From: Phycisphaeraceae bacterium
Lineage (GTDB): Bacteria; Planctomycetota; Phycisphaerae; Phycisphaerales; UBA1924
Assembly (NCBI GenBank): GCA_023898685.1
Contig: CP060234.1
Location: forward strand, 1,860,001-1,924,000
Length of the DNA: 64,000 nucleotides
Direction of reading: 5' to 3'
Part shown: piece after piece, positions 32,323 to 42,344 of the stretch
Numbering within the stretch: the stretch's first letter is position 1
Layout of the letters: each line of letters opens with the position of its first letter
The notes under the pieces: generated by a model
What the model was told of the DNA's origin: nothing
The model's database searches: none
The model's input: only the letters and a program-made list of their open reading frames with translations
Translations under genes and position numbers: made by a program

Positions 32323-33081
32323 ATGACGACGCGCCGAAGAAGCCTCGCCTTTTCCGTCATCGAACTGTTGCTGGTCGTCGCATTGATCGGTGTTCTGGTC
32401 GCGTTGCTCTTTCCGACCATTGCGCGGATCCGGGCCAGGGTCTGGGACATTGTCTCGATGTCCAACGTGCGCACGCACACGCAGTCTCTCGCGTCCTACG
32501 CCCTGGATTGGGACGATGCGTTCGTCCACTTCACGCGGCCCGACGCGGACGCGACGATACTCGGCGCGTGCGGCGACCGCGACGCATACAGGTATTTCGC
32601 CAACAGCGCCTTCTGGTACCTGCCTCTTGCAGAGTCGTATTACGGTTCCTGCCAGGCGGAGCCGCTCTACATCCCGAGCGGCTTTGACGAGGCTATCGAA
32701 GAGAACAGAAGGCCCTGGGACTATTTCCTCACGTCGACAGCCATCACCACACCCGCCTACTGGAACCTCGAAACGCGCACCGGGCGGGACCAATGGGGCA
32801 CGCAGCGATTCGATCAGGTGCGGTTTGCGTCGGCGAAGGCCGTGATCACGGAGAGCGCGATATCCCCGTTGCCGAACGGTGATCAGGCCTCGCGTTTCAT
32901 CGGCCTGGGGATGGCGGACGGGTCCGCGGGACGATTCTCGAGAATCGAGCTCACGGCGCCAATTGCCACTGGTGAGGGCGTCATTCACAACCAGTGGATC
33001 TTTGTCGATGGGCGCTACGGGCTCCATACGCCCGATGGGCTGCTCGGGCGGGACGTCTCCCGCACGGAGCAGCGACCGTAG
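32323..33081 (+). CDS. Type IV prepilin-like / pseudopilin protein
   Basis: The 252-residue protein has an N-terminal prepilin segment (FSVIELLLVVALIGVLVALL) with the +5 Glu after Phe. The residue before the Phe is Ala (RSLAF), where prepilin peptidase sites usually have Gly. The C-terminal part contains an H/DG-type ending (QWIFVDGRYGLHTPDG) like planctomycete DUF1559 pseudopilins. The ATG at 32323 has GGTGAGGT upstream. It is last of the 30312 cluster and converges on the ABC transporter genes. Confidence 0.8.
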   Translation: MTTRRRSLAFSVIELLLVVALIGVLVALLFPTIARIRARVWDIVSMSNVRTHTQSLASYALDWDDAFVHFTRPDADATILGACGDRDAYRYFANSAFWYLPLAESYYGSCQAEPLYIPSGFDEAIEENRRPWDYFLTSTAITTPAYWNLETRTGRDQWGTQRFDQVRFASAKAVITESAISPLPNGDQASRFIGLGMADGSAGRFSRIELTAPIATGEGVIHNQWIFVDGRYGLHTPDGLLGRDVSRTEQRP

Positions 33082-33092
33082 GGCACGACCGA

Positions 33093-33115
33093 ACGCCGGC
33101 GCACACTGCCGGCGT
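33093..33115. terminator. Bidirectional hairpin between convergent genes
   Basis: A perfect 8-bp stem (33093-33100 with 33108-33115) with a 7-nt loop lies between the pseudopilin stop and the stop of the second permease gene. Confidence 0.6.
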
Positions 33116-33120
33116 GACGC

Positions 33121-34116
33121 CTACCCCGACCTCTTCGCCAACCTCACCAGCACCGTTTGGAGCAGGATGAACCCGAAGAGCAGCGCCCCGGCCGAGATGT
33201 TGGTCCACCAGCTGCTGAGCGTGCCCTCGTTGTCGATGATCAGGCGGATGAGTCCCAGGATCAGCACGCCCAGCAGCGTGCCGATCATGAACCCCACGCC
33301 CCCGGTCAGCAGCGTGCCGCCGATGACCACCGCCGCGATCGCGTCGAGCTCGTAGCCCACGAACTCGCTGGGCGAGCCGTCGCCCCGGTCGATGGTCGCG
33401 ATCACGCCGGCGAGGGCGGCGGTGAGCCCGCCCAGGGCGTAGACGCCGATCTTGACGCGCCCGATGTTGACGCCCATGAGCCGGGCCGAGGGCTCGTCGC
33501 CCCCGATCGTGTAGACCTCGCGCCCGAAGTTGGTGTACCGCGAGACGAACATCGCGATCGCGTAGAACACGAGCAGCACGATGACCGCGAGCGGCACGTC
33601 GGACCGTCCGAGCGGGATGCCGATCGATTGCATCGCGTGGAACGCATCGTGCTCGATCGCGATGTTCTGAGGGTGGACGGAGAACGCGAGCCCGCGCGCC
33701 AGGAACATCCCCGCGAGCGTGACGAGGAATGGAGGCAGCTCGAAGAAGTGGATCAGACACCCCTGGGCGGTGCCGAAGAGCGTGCCGATGACGAGGGCGA
33801 TGGGGATGACCACCGCGGGGTGCCAGCCCGGCCCGAGCTGGGGCGAAACGAGCACCGCGATGATCGTCGTCGTCAGCGCGATCACCGCCCCCACCGACAG
33901 ATCGATCCCCTTGGAGAGGATGATGAATGTCGAGCCGATCGCCGCGATGCCGATCACCGCCCCGCCCCGGAAGAGGCTGACGATGTTGTAGAGCGACGCG
34001 AAGTTGCGATCGCCGTGCCGGATCGCCCCGAACGCGAAGACGAGGATCAGCACCGCGAGCGTCGCGAGGATGGGGATGTGCTGGCGGCCGATGGAGAGCC
34101 TGAAGGGGAGCTTCAT
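33121..34116 (-). CDS. yjfF: Sugar ABC transporter permease (YjfF-like)
   Basis: The 331-residue inner-membrane permease is of the BPD_transp_2 (ribose/galactose type) family with about 8-9 helices. It contains FVTLAGMFLARGLAF, IGGDEPSARLMGVNIGRVKI (cytoplasmic coupling loop) and GGTLLTGGVGFMIGTLLGVL. The ATG overlaps the upstream permease stop by 4 nt (ATGA). Fourth gene of the ytfQ-ytfR-ytfT-yjfF arrangement, which in E. coli imports galactofuranose; the substrate here is not proven. Confidence 0.85.
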   Translation of the reverse strand: MKLPFRLSIGRQHIPILATLAVLILVFAFGAIRHGDRNFASLYNIVSLFRGGAVIGIAAIGSTFIILSKGIDLSVGAVIALTTTIIAVLVSPQLGPGWHPAVVIPIALVIGTLFGTAQGCLIHFFELPPFLVTLAGMFLARGLAFSVHPQNIAIEHDAFHAMQSIGIPLGRSDVPLAVIVLLVFYAIAMFVSRYTNFGREVYTIGGDEPSARLMGVNIGRVKIGVYALGGLTAALAGVIATIDRGDGSPSEFVGYELDAIAAVVIGGTLLTGGVGFMIGTLLGVLILGLIRLIIDNEGTLSSWWTNISAGALLFGFILLQTVLVRLAKRSG

Positions 34117-35216
34117 GCGGCGCCCCCCGCCTTGGCCCGGCTCTTCGAGGGTTTGCCGGCCCCGAACACCCCGAGCACACGCCGCCTGAACGCGGGCGAT
34201 TGCAGCAGGCAGACCGCGAGGATGACCAGCGCCTTGGGGATCAGCGCGATCTCGGGGCTCACCTCCTGGGCGTACATCGTGTTGGTCAGCGTCTGGAGCA
34301 GCAGCGCCCCGATGATCGAGCCGCCCAGGAAGAACCGCCCGCCCGTCAACGCCGTGCCCCCGACCACGACCGCGAAGATCGCGTCGAGCTCGAAGTAGAG
34401 CCCGAGCTGGTTGGCGTTGGCCGAGCTGACGTTGGTCGACTCGATCAGCCCCGCCAGCCCCGCGCACAGCCCGCTGACCATGTAGACCAGGAAGCGGATG
34501 TTCCGCACCGGCACGCCGCTGCACCGGCTCGCGACGTCGTTGTCGCCCACCGATTCGATCATCAGACCCAGGGCGGTCGCGCGCGTGAGCGCGTAAGTCG
34601 CGAGCACGACCCCGGCGACGATGAACAGGCTGAACGGCAGGCCGAACAGGGTGCCCTTGCCGATGTACTCGAGGCCCGGCACGTCGTAGGTGAAGATCCG
34701 CCCCGAGCAGATGAGCTGGGCGATGCCCCGCCCCGCGACCATCAGCACCAGCGTCGCGATGATCGGCTGGATCTTGAATACCGAGACCAGCATCCCGTTC
34801 CACGCGCCCGCGAGCACCGACGCGATGAGCGAGACGAGCAGGATGATCGCGATCCACACGCCGATGTGGTCCGCCATCAGCGTGTTGGTCCACGCACCCA
34901 GGTTCGCCTCGTTCCACTCGGGCGTGACCATCGACGCGGCGAGGACGGCGCTGATCGCCATGATCGCCCCGACCGAGAGGTCGACGCCCCCTGTCGCGAT
35001 CACGAGCGTCATGCCCACCGCGAGCAGCATGACCGCCGCCCCGTCGCGGAAGATGTCGACGAGGTAGCCCGAGACGCGCCCCTCGACCATCCCGATGTGC
35101 AGATAGCCAGGCGTGAAGATCACGTTGAATAGCAGCAACAGCCCCAGTGCGACCAGGGGCCAGGTCAATGGCCGCAATGCCGGGGGGATGAACCGCATCG
35201 GGGACGATTCAGCCAT
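34113..35216 (-). CDS. ytfT: Sugar ABC transporter permease (YtfT-like)
   Basis: The 367-residue BPD_transp_2 permease contains MTLVIATGGVDLSVGAIMA, LVLMVAGRGIAQLICSG and GGTALTGGRFFLGGSIIGAL. The ATG at 35216 (MAESSPM) has AGAGGGA 7 nt upstream and overlaps the ATPase stop by 8 nt; an ATG 27 nt earlier is also open. It pairs with the YjfF-like permease to form the heterodimeric channel. The C-terminal tail is basic. Confidence 0.85.
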   Translation of the reverse strand: MAESSPMRFIPPALRPLTWPLVALGLLLLFNVIFTPGYLHIGMVEGRVSGYLVDIFRDGAAVMLLAVGMTLVIATGGVDLSVGAIMAISAVLAASMVTPEWNEANLGAWTNTLMADHIGVWIAIILLVSLIASVLAGAWNGMLVSVFKIQPIIATLVLMVAGRGIAQLICSGRIFTYDVPGLEYIGKGTLFGLPFSLFIVAGVVLATYALTRATALGLMIESVGDNDVASRCSGVPVRNIRFLVYMVSGLCAGLAGLIESTNVSSANANQLGLYFELDAIFAVVVGGTALTGGRFFLGGSIIGALLLQTLTNTMYAQEVSPEIALIPKALVILAVCLLQSPAFRRRVLGVFGAGKPSKSRAKAGGAA

Positions 35217-36816
35217 CGCCGTCCCTCTCGTTCCTCTCTTCATCCCCGAGTGGGACGGGCTTCCAGCCCGTCTCTCCTTCTTCTTCCTTCTCCCCCGCCC
35301 TCGCGATCATCTCCAGGATCGCGTGCTCGCTGATCGCCTCGCCCTCGAGTTCACCCACCTGCTCGCGGTCGCACAGCACCACCACCCGCTGGCTCACCCG
35401 CGCGACCTCCTCCAGTTCCGAGCTGATGAACACAAGGCTCATCCCCTGCTCGGCCAGGTCGGCCACCAGGTGCTCGATCTCCCCCTTCGCCCCGACGTCG
35501 ATCCCGCGCGTCGGCTCATCGAGGATGAACAGGCGGGGATTGACCGCCAGCCACCGCGCCAGGAGCACCTTCTGCTGGTTGCCGCCCGAGAGCGTGCCGA
35601 CGGGCGTCTCGGCGTTGGATGTCTTGATGTTCAGCGAAGCGATGTACTTCGCCGCCAGATCGCGCTGCGCCTTCGGAGAGATCCGACGCCAGATGCCCCG
35701 CTTGCTCTGGAGCGCCAGCACGATGTTGTCGCGAACGGAGAGGTTCGGGATGATCCCGTTGACCTTCCGGTCGTCCGGCGTCATCGCGATGCCCAACGCC
35801 ATCGCCTCGCGGGGCGAGCCCGGGCGGTGGGCCTTGCCGTCGATCTCGAGCGAGCCCGCGTCGGCCTTGTCGATGCCGAAGATCAGGCGGGCGGTTTCGG
35901 TCCGCCCCGAGCCCAGCAGCCCGCCCAGACCCACCGTCTGCCCCTCGCCGATCTCGAATCCGACGGGGGCGACCGAGCCCTGCTTGCCCAACCCGTTCAC
36001 CCGGGCGAGCGTGCCGCCCCCCGCCTTCTTCTGGTGCAGCGCCCTTACCTCGGCCTCGCGGGCACGCAACGCCTCGGGGTCCTTGCCCACCATCTGCCCG
36101 ATCAGGTCAAAGCGGGGCAGGTCCTTCGCCATCGACTCGGCGACGAACGCGCCGTTCCGCAGCACCGTGATCCGGTCGCTGATCCGGTAGACCTGCCCCA
36201 TGAAGTGGGTGACGAACAGGATCGCCAGCCCGCCGCTTCGCAGGCTGTCCATCAGCTCGAGCAGGCGGTCAACTTCCGACTCGTCGAGGCTCGAGGTGGG
36301 CTCGTCGAGAATGAGCAGCTTCGCCTCGGCGTCGAGCGCGCGCGCGATCGCGACCATCTGCTGGATCGCCAGCGAGTATTCGTCGAGCTGCCGTCCGACC
36401 CTCAGCTTGAGCCCCACGCGCTCGAGGGCGGTCTCGGCCCGGCGCCTCGCCGCCCCCCAGCGGATCAGGCCGCCCCGCGTCGGGAACCGCCCCACGCACA
36501 GGTTCTCCGCGACCGACAGCGTCGGGACGAGGTTGACCTCCTGGTAGACCGTGCTGATGCCCGCCCGCTCCGCGTCGCGGGGCGAGGCGGGCGAGATCGC
36601 CCGCCCGTCGAACTCGATCGTGCCGCCGTCGTGGGGGTAGACGCCCGTGAGCACCTTGATCAGCGTGCTCTTGCCCGCCCCGTTCTCACCCATCAGCGCG
36701 TGCACCTCGCCCCGCCTCAGCGTGAGCTCGACGTTGTCGAGCGCGCGCACGCCCGGAAACGACTTGCTCACGCCGCGGACGAGCAGCAGCGGGGGGTGGG
36801 TGGACGATTCACTCAT
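35209..36816 (-). CDS. ytfR: Sugar ABC transporter, duplicated ATP-binding subunit (YtfR-like)
   Basis: The protein is about 535 residues with two ABC domains. The first has Walker A GENGAGKST, a degenerate signature (EYSLAIQQMVAIARAL) and Walker B LLILDEPTSSLD. The second has a degenerate P-loop (GLLGSGRTE), an intact signature (LSGGNQQKVLLARWL) and LFILDEPTRGID. This asymmetric pattern is usual for RbsA/MglA/YtfR. The last 20 residues are a variable, charged tail. It follows the ytfQ-like gene by 18 bp. Confidence 0.92.
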   Translation of the reverse strand: MSESSTHPPLLLVRGVSKSFPGVRALDNVELTLRRGEVHALMGENGAGKSTLIKVLTGVYPHDGGTIEFDGRAISPASPRDAERAGISTVYQEVNLVPTLSVAENLCVGRFPTRGGLIRWGAARRRAETALERVGLKLRVGRQLDEYSLAIQQMVAIARALDAEAKLLILDEPTSSLDESEVDRLLELMDSLRSGGLAILFVTHFMGQVYRISDRITVLRNGAFVAESMAKDLPRFDLIGQMVGKDPEALRAREAEVRALHQKKAGGGTLARVNGLGKQGSVAPVGFEIGEGQTVGLGGLLGSGRTETARLIFGIDKADAGSLEIDGKAHRPGSPREAMALGIAMTPDDRKVNGIIPNLSVRDNIVLALQSKRGIWRRISPKAQRDLAAKYIASLNIKTSNAETPVGTLSGGNQQKVLLARWLAVNPRLFILDEPTRGIDVGAKGEIEHLVADLAEQGMSLVFISSELEEVARVSQRVVVLCDREQVGELEGEAISEHAILEMIARAGEKEEEGETGWKPVPLGDEERNERDGDG

Positions 36817-36834
36817 GCGGGGCACGGGGCGGGA

Positions 36835-37854
36835 TCAGTACTGGCGCGAGTCGATCAGGTCGGCGGCGACGTCCTGCGTAAAGACCTCTTCGTCGACCTT
36901 CACCCGGTGCGGGATCTCCTCGCCCCTGGCGACCTTCTCGATCAGGTCAAAGAGCTGGGGCCCGATCAGCGGGTTGCACTCGACCGTGCAGTTGAGCTCG
37001 CCGGCGATCATCGCCTTAAAGGCCTCCTTCACCGCGTCGATCGAGACGATCTTGATGTCCACGCCCGGCTTGAGACCCGCCTCCTTGATCGCCTGGATCG
37101 CGCCGATCGCCATGTCGTCGTTGTGCGCATAGAGCGCGCCCACACCCTTCGCCTCGGGGCTCTTGAGGAACGCCTGAAAGGCCTTCTTGCCCTCGGTCCG
37201 CGTGAAGTTGCCCGACTGGCTCCAGACGATCTGGATGCGGGGCACGTCCTTGATCGCCTCGCGGAAGCCCTCCGCCCGGTCGAGCGCCGGGGCCGAGCCC
37301 GGGGTGCCGACCAGTTCGGCCACCTTCACGTCGCCCTCGGTGTGATCGATGAACCACTGGGCGGCCCGGCGTCCCTCCTCGACGAAGTCAGACCCGATGA
37401 AGCACTTGTAGAGCGTCGGGTCCGATACGTCGACCGCCCGGTCGGACAACACGACGGGGATGCCCGCCTTCTTCGCCTCCTCAAGCACTTGCTCGAACCC
37501 CGTCTCGACCACGGGTGAGAACGAGATCACATCGACGCCCTGCGCGATGAACGAGCGGATCGCCTTGATCTGGTTCTCCTTCTTCTGCTGCGCGTCGCTG
37601 AAGCGCAGGTCGATGCCGCGCTTCTTCGCCTCGCTCTGGATCGAGTCGGTGTTGGCGCGACGCCAGTCCGACTCGGCCCCGATCTGGCTGAAGCCCACGA
37701 CCAGCGGGGCGTGGGTGTCTCCTCCGCCCGCGGCTCCCTCGGATCCCGCGGGCGCGGATGACGCTGAGGGCGACTTGCCGCACCCGGCGAGCGTGAGCAG
37801 GATTGCGACGCCGGCGATGCCGGCCAGCGTGTTGAGCGCGCGGTGCGGTCTCAT
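36835..37854 (-). CDS. ytfQ: Sugar ABC transporter substrate-binding lipoprotein (YtfQ-like)
   Basis: The 339-residue lipoprotein has lipobox LTLAGC near residue 25. The body matches E. coli YtfQ closely by eye: VVGFSQIGAESDWRRANTDS, QQKKENQIKAIRSFIAQGVD, IPVVLSDRAVDV, QSGNFTRTEGKKAFQ, and YAHNDDMAIGAIQAIKEAGL. YtfQ binds galactofuranose in E. coli; a related sugar is likely. The ATG at 37854 follows AAGGAGA by 8 nt. First gene of the transporter operon. Confidence 0.93.
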   Translation of the reverse strand: MRPHRALNTLAGIAGVAILLTLAGCGKSPSASSAPAGSEGAAGGGDTHAPLVVGFSQIGAESDWRRANTDSIQSEAKKRGIDLRFSDAQQKKENQIKAIRSFIAQGVDVISFSPVVETGFEQVLEEAKKAGIPVVLSDRAVDVSDPTLYKCFIGSDFVEEGRRAAQWFIDHTEGDVKVAELVGTPGSAPALDRAEGFREAIKDVPRIQIVWSQSGNFTRTEGKKAFQAFLKSPEAKGVGALYAHNDDMAIGAIQAIKEAGLKPGVDIKIVSIDAVKEAFKAMIAGELNCTVECNPLIGPQLFDLIEKVARGEEIPHRVKVDEEVFTQDVAADLIDSRQY

Positions 37855-38345
37855 CGTTCGAATCTCCTTGATCTTGTCCAGATAATACCGGACGGGTCTG
37901 GTGACCTGCGGACGGGTGGCGCCGCGGCGACAAACCGCTCCGGCGAGGCGAGGTGAATGGGTCGGGGATCGCCGGTGTATTCCTCGAGCTGCACGCCGAA
38001 GCATGGTCCGGCCTGGCGGTGACGGCGCTGATGAGGCCGCGAGGCAGAATCGGTGGTGAGATACACCCCGTCGTAACGGCGGGCTTCGGGCTCCGCTGAC
38101 GAACAGGTACTGTATAACCACAATATTTTCGTTATCTGTCTGGGCATAAACCTATCGAATACCTATCATCAATAGCCCAAGTCTGGCGCGATCGCGTCGG
38201 AATTTCCAAGTAAACCGTTTGACTATAGCAGTAAACTTGGTAGTCTGGATGAACGAAACAAATCGAAGGCCCTCGGCTGGACCGAGCGGCGACGGGCACC
38301 TTGGACGCCACAGAATTCTGGGCGAGTCGACGTGAGGAGCAACTG
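37855..38345. other. Divergent control region between ytfQ and a dockerin gene
   Basis: About 490 bases without a credible gene. The part 38100-38250 is AT-rich. It holds a 35-bp inverted repeat (CCAAGTAAAC 38206-38215 with GTAAACTTGG 38231-38240), a smaller one (ATAAC 38114-38118 with GTTAT 38131-38135), and a direct repeat CCTATC near 38150-38170. Both flanking genes start outward from here. Confidence 0.55.
38219..38246 (+). promoter_or_regulatory. Candidate sigma-70-type promoter inside an inverted repeat
   Basis: TTGACT (38219-38224), a 16-bp spacer and TAGTCT (38241-38246) point towards the dockerin gene at 38346. The 35-bp inverted repeat 38206-38240 covers the -35 and spacer, as expected for a repressor site. 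Confidence 0.45.
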
Positions 38346-39068
38346 ATGAGATACGCAAGTCTGACAGCGGCGGTGGTGGCTGGCCTTGCCTGCGGCGCTT
38401 CGGCGCAGAGCGCCAGCGTGACCGTTTCCTCAAGCGGCGCCAACGTGGCGCCGGGTGGAACGGTGACCATCACGGTGGCCTCCAACTATGACACCGCCGG
38501 CGCGGGCGGTGGCCTCTTTGGGGCCGCGGGCTTCTACGGCTTCGGCGGCAACGTCACGGTCTCGGGTGACGCGGCCGTCACGGCGACCGTCCCGGCGATC
38601 AACGCCAACCTGACATTCGGCGCCGTGACCACCAACGCGGCGAGCCCCGACCTCGTTCGTGCGGCCGCGGGCCGCGGCTTCGACGGCGGCCTGGCCGCCA
38701 ACCCCGCCACCATGATGACCTTCGACGTCACCGCCGACGCGGGCGCGACCGCGGGCCAGACGTTCACCCTTGATTTCGCCGGGGCCGTGGTGCTCGTGCT
38801 CAACTCCAACCTGACCACCTACTCGACTTCGCCCGGGCTCAACCAGGCGATGCTGACGACCAACTCCGTTACCGTCACCGTCGGCGCCGCCGGCTGCAAC
38901 CCCGCCGACATCGCCGAGCCCTACGGCCTGCTCGACCTGGGCGACATCACCGGGTTCATCTCGGCGTTCACGACGCAGAACCCGCTCGGCGACATCGACA
39001 ACAACGGGCTGTTTGACCTGACGGACATCAACCTGTTCGTCACCAACTTCCTCGCCGGCTGCCCGTAA
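38346..39068 (+). CDS. Secreted protein with GC-type dockerin, unknown main domain
   Basis: The 240-residue protein has GAGGAG upstream of its ATG and a signal peptide (ASLTAAVVAGLACGASAQ). Residues 22-180 are an Ala/Thr/Val-rich beta region (SVTVSSSGANVAPGGTVTIT) resembling cohesin/anchor-type beta-sandwich domains of secreted planctomycete proteins. The dockerin (AGCNPADIAEPYGLLDLGD, then DIDNNGLFDLTD, ending LAGCP) has a degenerate first loop and a canonical second. A strong terminator follows. Confidence 0.82.
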   Translation: MRYASLTAAVVAGLACGASAQSASVTVSSSGANVAPGGTVTITVASNYDTAGAGGGLFGAAGFYGFGGNVTVSGDAAVTATVPAINANLTFGAVTTNAASPDLVRAAAGRGFDGGLAANPATMMTFDVTADAGATAGQTFTLDFAGAVVLVLNSNLTTYSTSPGLNQAMLTTNSVTVTVGAAGCNPADIAEPYGLLDLGDITGFISAFTTQNPLGDIDNNGLFDLTDINLFVTNFLAGCP

Positions 39069-39097
39069 TCCGCACGCAGACCCTCTGCTTTCCGTTG

Positions 39098-39128
39098 AAA
39101 ACCCCGCTCTCGTGGCGGGGTTTTTCTT
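39098..39128 (+). terminator. Rho-independent terminator of the dockerin gene
   Basis: A 9-bp stem (AAACCCCGC 39099-39107 with 39115-39123), a 7-nt loop and a run of T residues. It begins 30 bases after the stop. Confidence 0.9.
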
Positions 39129-39160
39129 TGGCGGCGGTGTCCAATGGGTCCCGGGGAGTT

Positions 39161-39240
39161 CCCGCAAGACGAGCCTGACGCGCAAGCGAAGGCCTCCGTG
39201 GCATTCGTCCTTCGCCTGCGCGTCAGGTTCGTACTGCGGG
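39161..39240. repeat. 80-base imperfect inverted repeat (REP-like)
   Basis: Arms 39161-39192 and 39209-39240 match at 28 of 32 positions around a 16-nt loop. The core reads GCCTGACGCGCAAGCG. From memory, similar 'CCTGACGCGCAAGCG' hairpins recur between genes in other planctomycetes. It lies just past a strong terminator. Confidence 0.75.
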
Positions 39241-39445
39241 TTCCGGGAGCATTCCGGGCATCGGTGCCGTGGATCATCCCGGCAGGGTGATCCACGAAGG
39301 AACGGCGATTGCAGACCAAACCGCCTTCACGCTGCGCGATGAAGGCGGGCACCACACCCGGCAATCAACCGGAACGCGCATAAGAAGAGCACCGGGATCG
39401 GTTGGAATCCGAATCAGGCGGTCGCCATCCCGGGCCACCGTGCAA

Positions 39446-39466
39446 GCCGCCCTCGTGGTGGGCGGC
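39446..39466 (-). terminator. Hairpin after the acyltransferase gene
   Basis: GCCGCC (39446-39451) pairs with GGCGGC (39461-39466), 4 bases past the minus-strand stop at 39470. The T tract is weak. Confidence 0.45.
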
Positions 39467-39469
39467 CCA

Positions 39470-40822
39470 TCACTCAGGCCTCGGCTTGCGTTCGTAAGGG
39501 AAGAGCCGCTTGAGCTTGAGGATGTGCTTCTCGAAGAGGTTCCATGACAGCCAGCCCACGAACCAGCAGGCGGCGAACGCCGGGATGTAGAACAGGATCT
39601 GACCCGGCAGCTCCGACCCGCCGATCTTCGGGAACTGGAACATCGCGTCACCGAAGCGGGACCCGTTGAAGTTGGGCCCGTAGATCAGATCACGGATCAC
39701 CGCCCTCACCGGAAGATGGACGAGGTAGATCGCGTAGGAGTACTTGCCGAACGAGCGCAGCGGCCGCCACGTCCAGAAGCGGTTCCAGAGCGAGCCGGGC
39801 CGCGACGCAAGCGCGAGCACCAGCACCGCCGCGAATCCGATGGCGATAATCGTGTACCCCGCGTAGATCGTCACGAGCGTGTGCGAGTGCGCGGGCTGAT
39901 CGCTCAGGTATCGCGTCGCCTCGCACAGCACGCTGAGCCCCAGGCACGCAGGCGCCAGGATTTTCGCGATCGGCACGAGGCGGGCGAGCCGCCGGCCCGG
40001 GGCGTGATCGTCCTCGGTCGCCCCCTCGCGACCCCGCAGGTGCAGCGCGATCAGGGCGCCCAGCGCCAGCCCCTCCAGCCGCCCGGGTGTCAGGACGTAG
40101 ACGTCCACCGCGGAGGTCTCCCCGCCGAACAGCGGGTCGGTGCCTCGCAGCATCAGCCAGAGCCTGAACAGCGGTGAGATGACGAGCAGCGCCAGGCAGA
40201 CCACCTTCATCCGCGAGCGGCCCAGCAGGAAGACCAGCAGGGGCCACATCAGGTAGAACTGCTCCTCGATCGAGAGCGACCACGACACGTCGAGGATGCC
40301 GTGCCGCCAGCCGTTGACCTTCGCGGCGACGAAGTTGCTCAGGTAGACCCAGTAGTACCACTGGTCGCCGCCCACCGAACCGAACCGGTCGAGCTTGCCG
40401 CCGATGGTCTGGGCCGTCCCTTCCGAGACGCCCGGCAGCGAGGCGAGCATGGGCCCGATATTCGGCAGAATGAGGAATGAGAAGATGACGATCGCGTAGT
40501 AGAGCGGGAAGATCCGCAGCACGCGCCGGGCGTAGAACGAGCGGAAGTAGCCTTTGTGTCCCCGCGTGTCGGCGAGGATGCCGGTGATCAGGAACCCCGA
40601 GAGTACGAAGAACAGGTCGACCCCGAACCCGCCCCAGTGCAGGAACAGGGTCACAGTGTCGTCGACGACCCCCGCGTTGGTCATGTCGGTGCAGTGGTGG
40701 AAGAGGACGAGGATGATCGCCAGCCCCCGGATGCCGTCGAGCACCGGGATGTGTCGCCTGAGTTTCTCGGCGGTGAGGGCGGGCTCGGGGGACGGCTGAC
40801 TGTCCTTGGGGTGCGCTGCCAT
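39470..40822 (-). CDS. Membrane acyltransferase (OafA/YrhL family)
   Basis: The 450-residue protein has about ten transmembrane helices. Acyltransferase-3 features include IPVLDGIRGLAIILVLFHH (catalytic-type His region), FFVLSGFLITGIL, FYARRVLRIFPLYY and SWSLSIEEQFYLMWPLL. Such enzymes O-acetylate or otherwise acylate cell-surface glycans. The gene is divergent from asnS with about 55 bp between starts. The substrate is unknown. Confidence 0.9.
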   Translation of the reverse strand: MAAHPKDSQPSPEPALTAEKLRRHIPVLDGIRGLAIILVLFHHCTDMTNAGVVDDTVTLFLHWGGFGVDLFFVLSGFLITGILADTRGHKGYFRSFYARRVLRIFPLYYAIVIFSFLILPNIGPMLASLPGVSEGTAQTIGGKLDRFGSVGGDQWYYWVYLSNFVAAKVNGWRHGILDVSWSLSIEEQFYLMWPLLVFLLGRSRMKVVCLALLVISPLFRLWLMLRGTDPLFGGETSAVDVYVLTPGRLEGLALGALIALHLRGREGATEDDHAPGRRLARLVPIAKILAPACLGLSVLCEATRYLSDQPAHSHTLVTIYAGYTIIAIGFAAVLVLALASRPGSLWNRFWTWRPLRSFGKYSYAIYLVHLPVRAVIRDLIYGPNFNGSRFGDAMFQFPKIGGSELPGQILFYIPAFAACWFVGWLSWNLFEKHILKLKRLFPYERKPRPE

Positions 40823-40877
40823 GGCTCTCCCGCCGCTACGATCGCCCCATCGACGACCGATCGGAGGATATCACACG

Positions 40878-42287
<1,410 letters not shown>

Positions 42288-42344
42288 GTTCTTTCAGAGC
42301 GTGGAGCGCAAGCGACACGATTCCTCGATCTCGGCGCACACCTA

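Larger units (their letters stand above)
39129..39469. other. Intergenic region with hairpins
   Basis: No credible gene. It contains the long repeat at 39161-39240, an 8-bp perfect hairpin (39269-39276 with 39288-39295) and a hairpin after the acyltransferase stop. The rest shows no recognisable feature. Confidence 0.55.

Noticed and set aside
35113..37518. Open frame of 801 codons on the plus strand
   Set aside because: It is antisense to three clearly real ABC transporter genes with no domain of its own.
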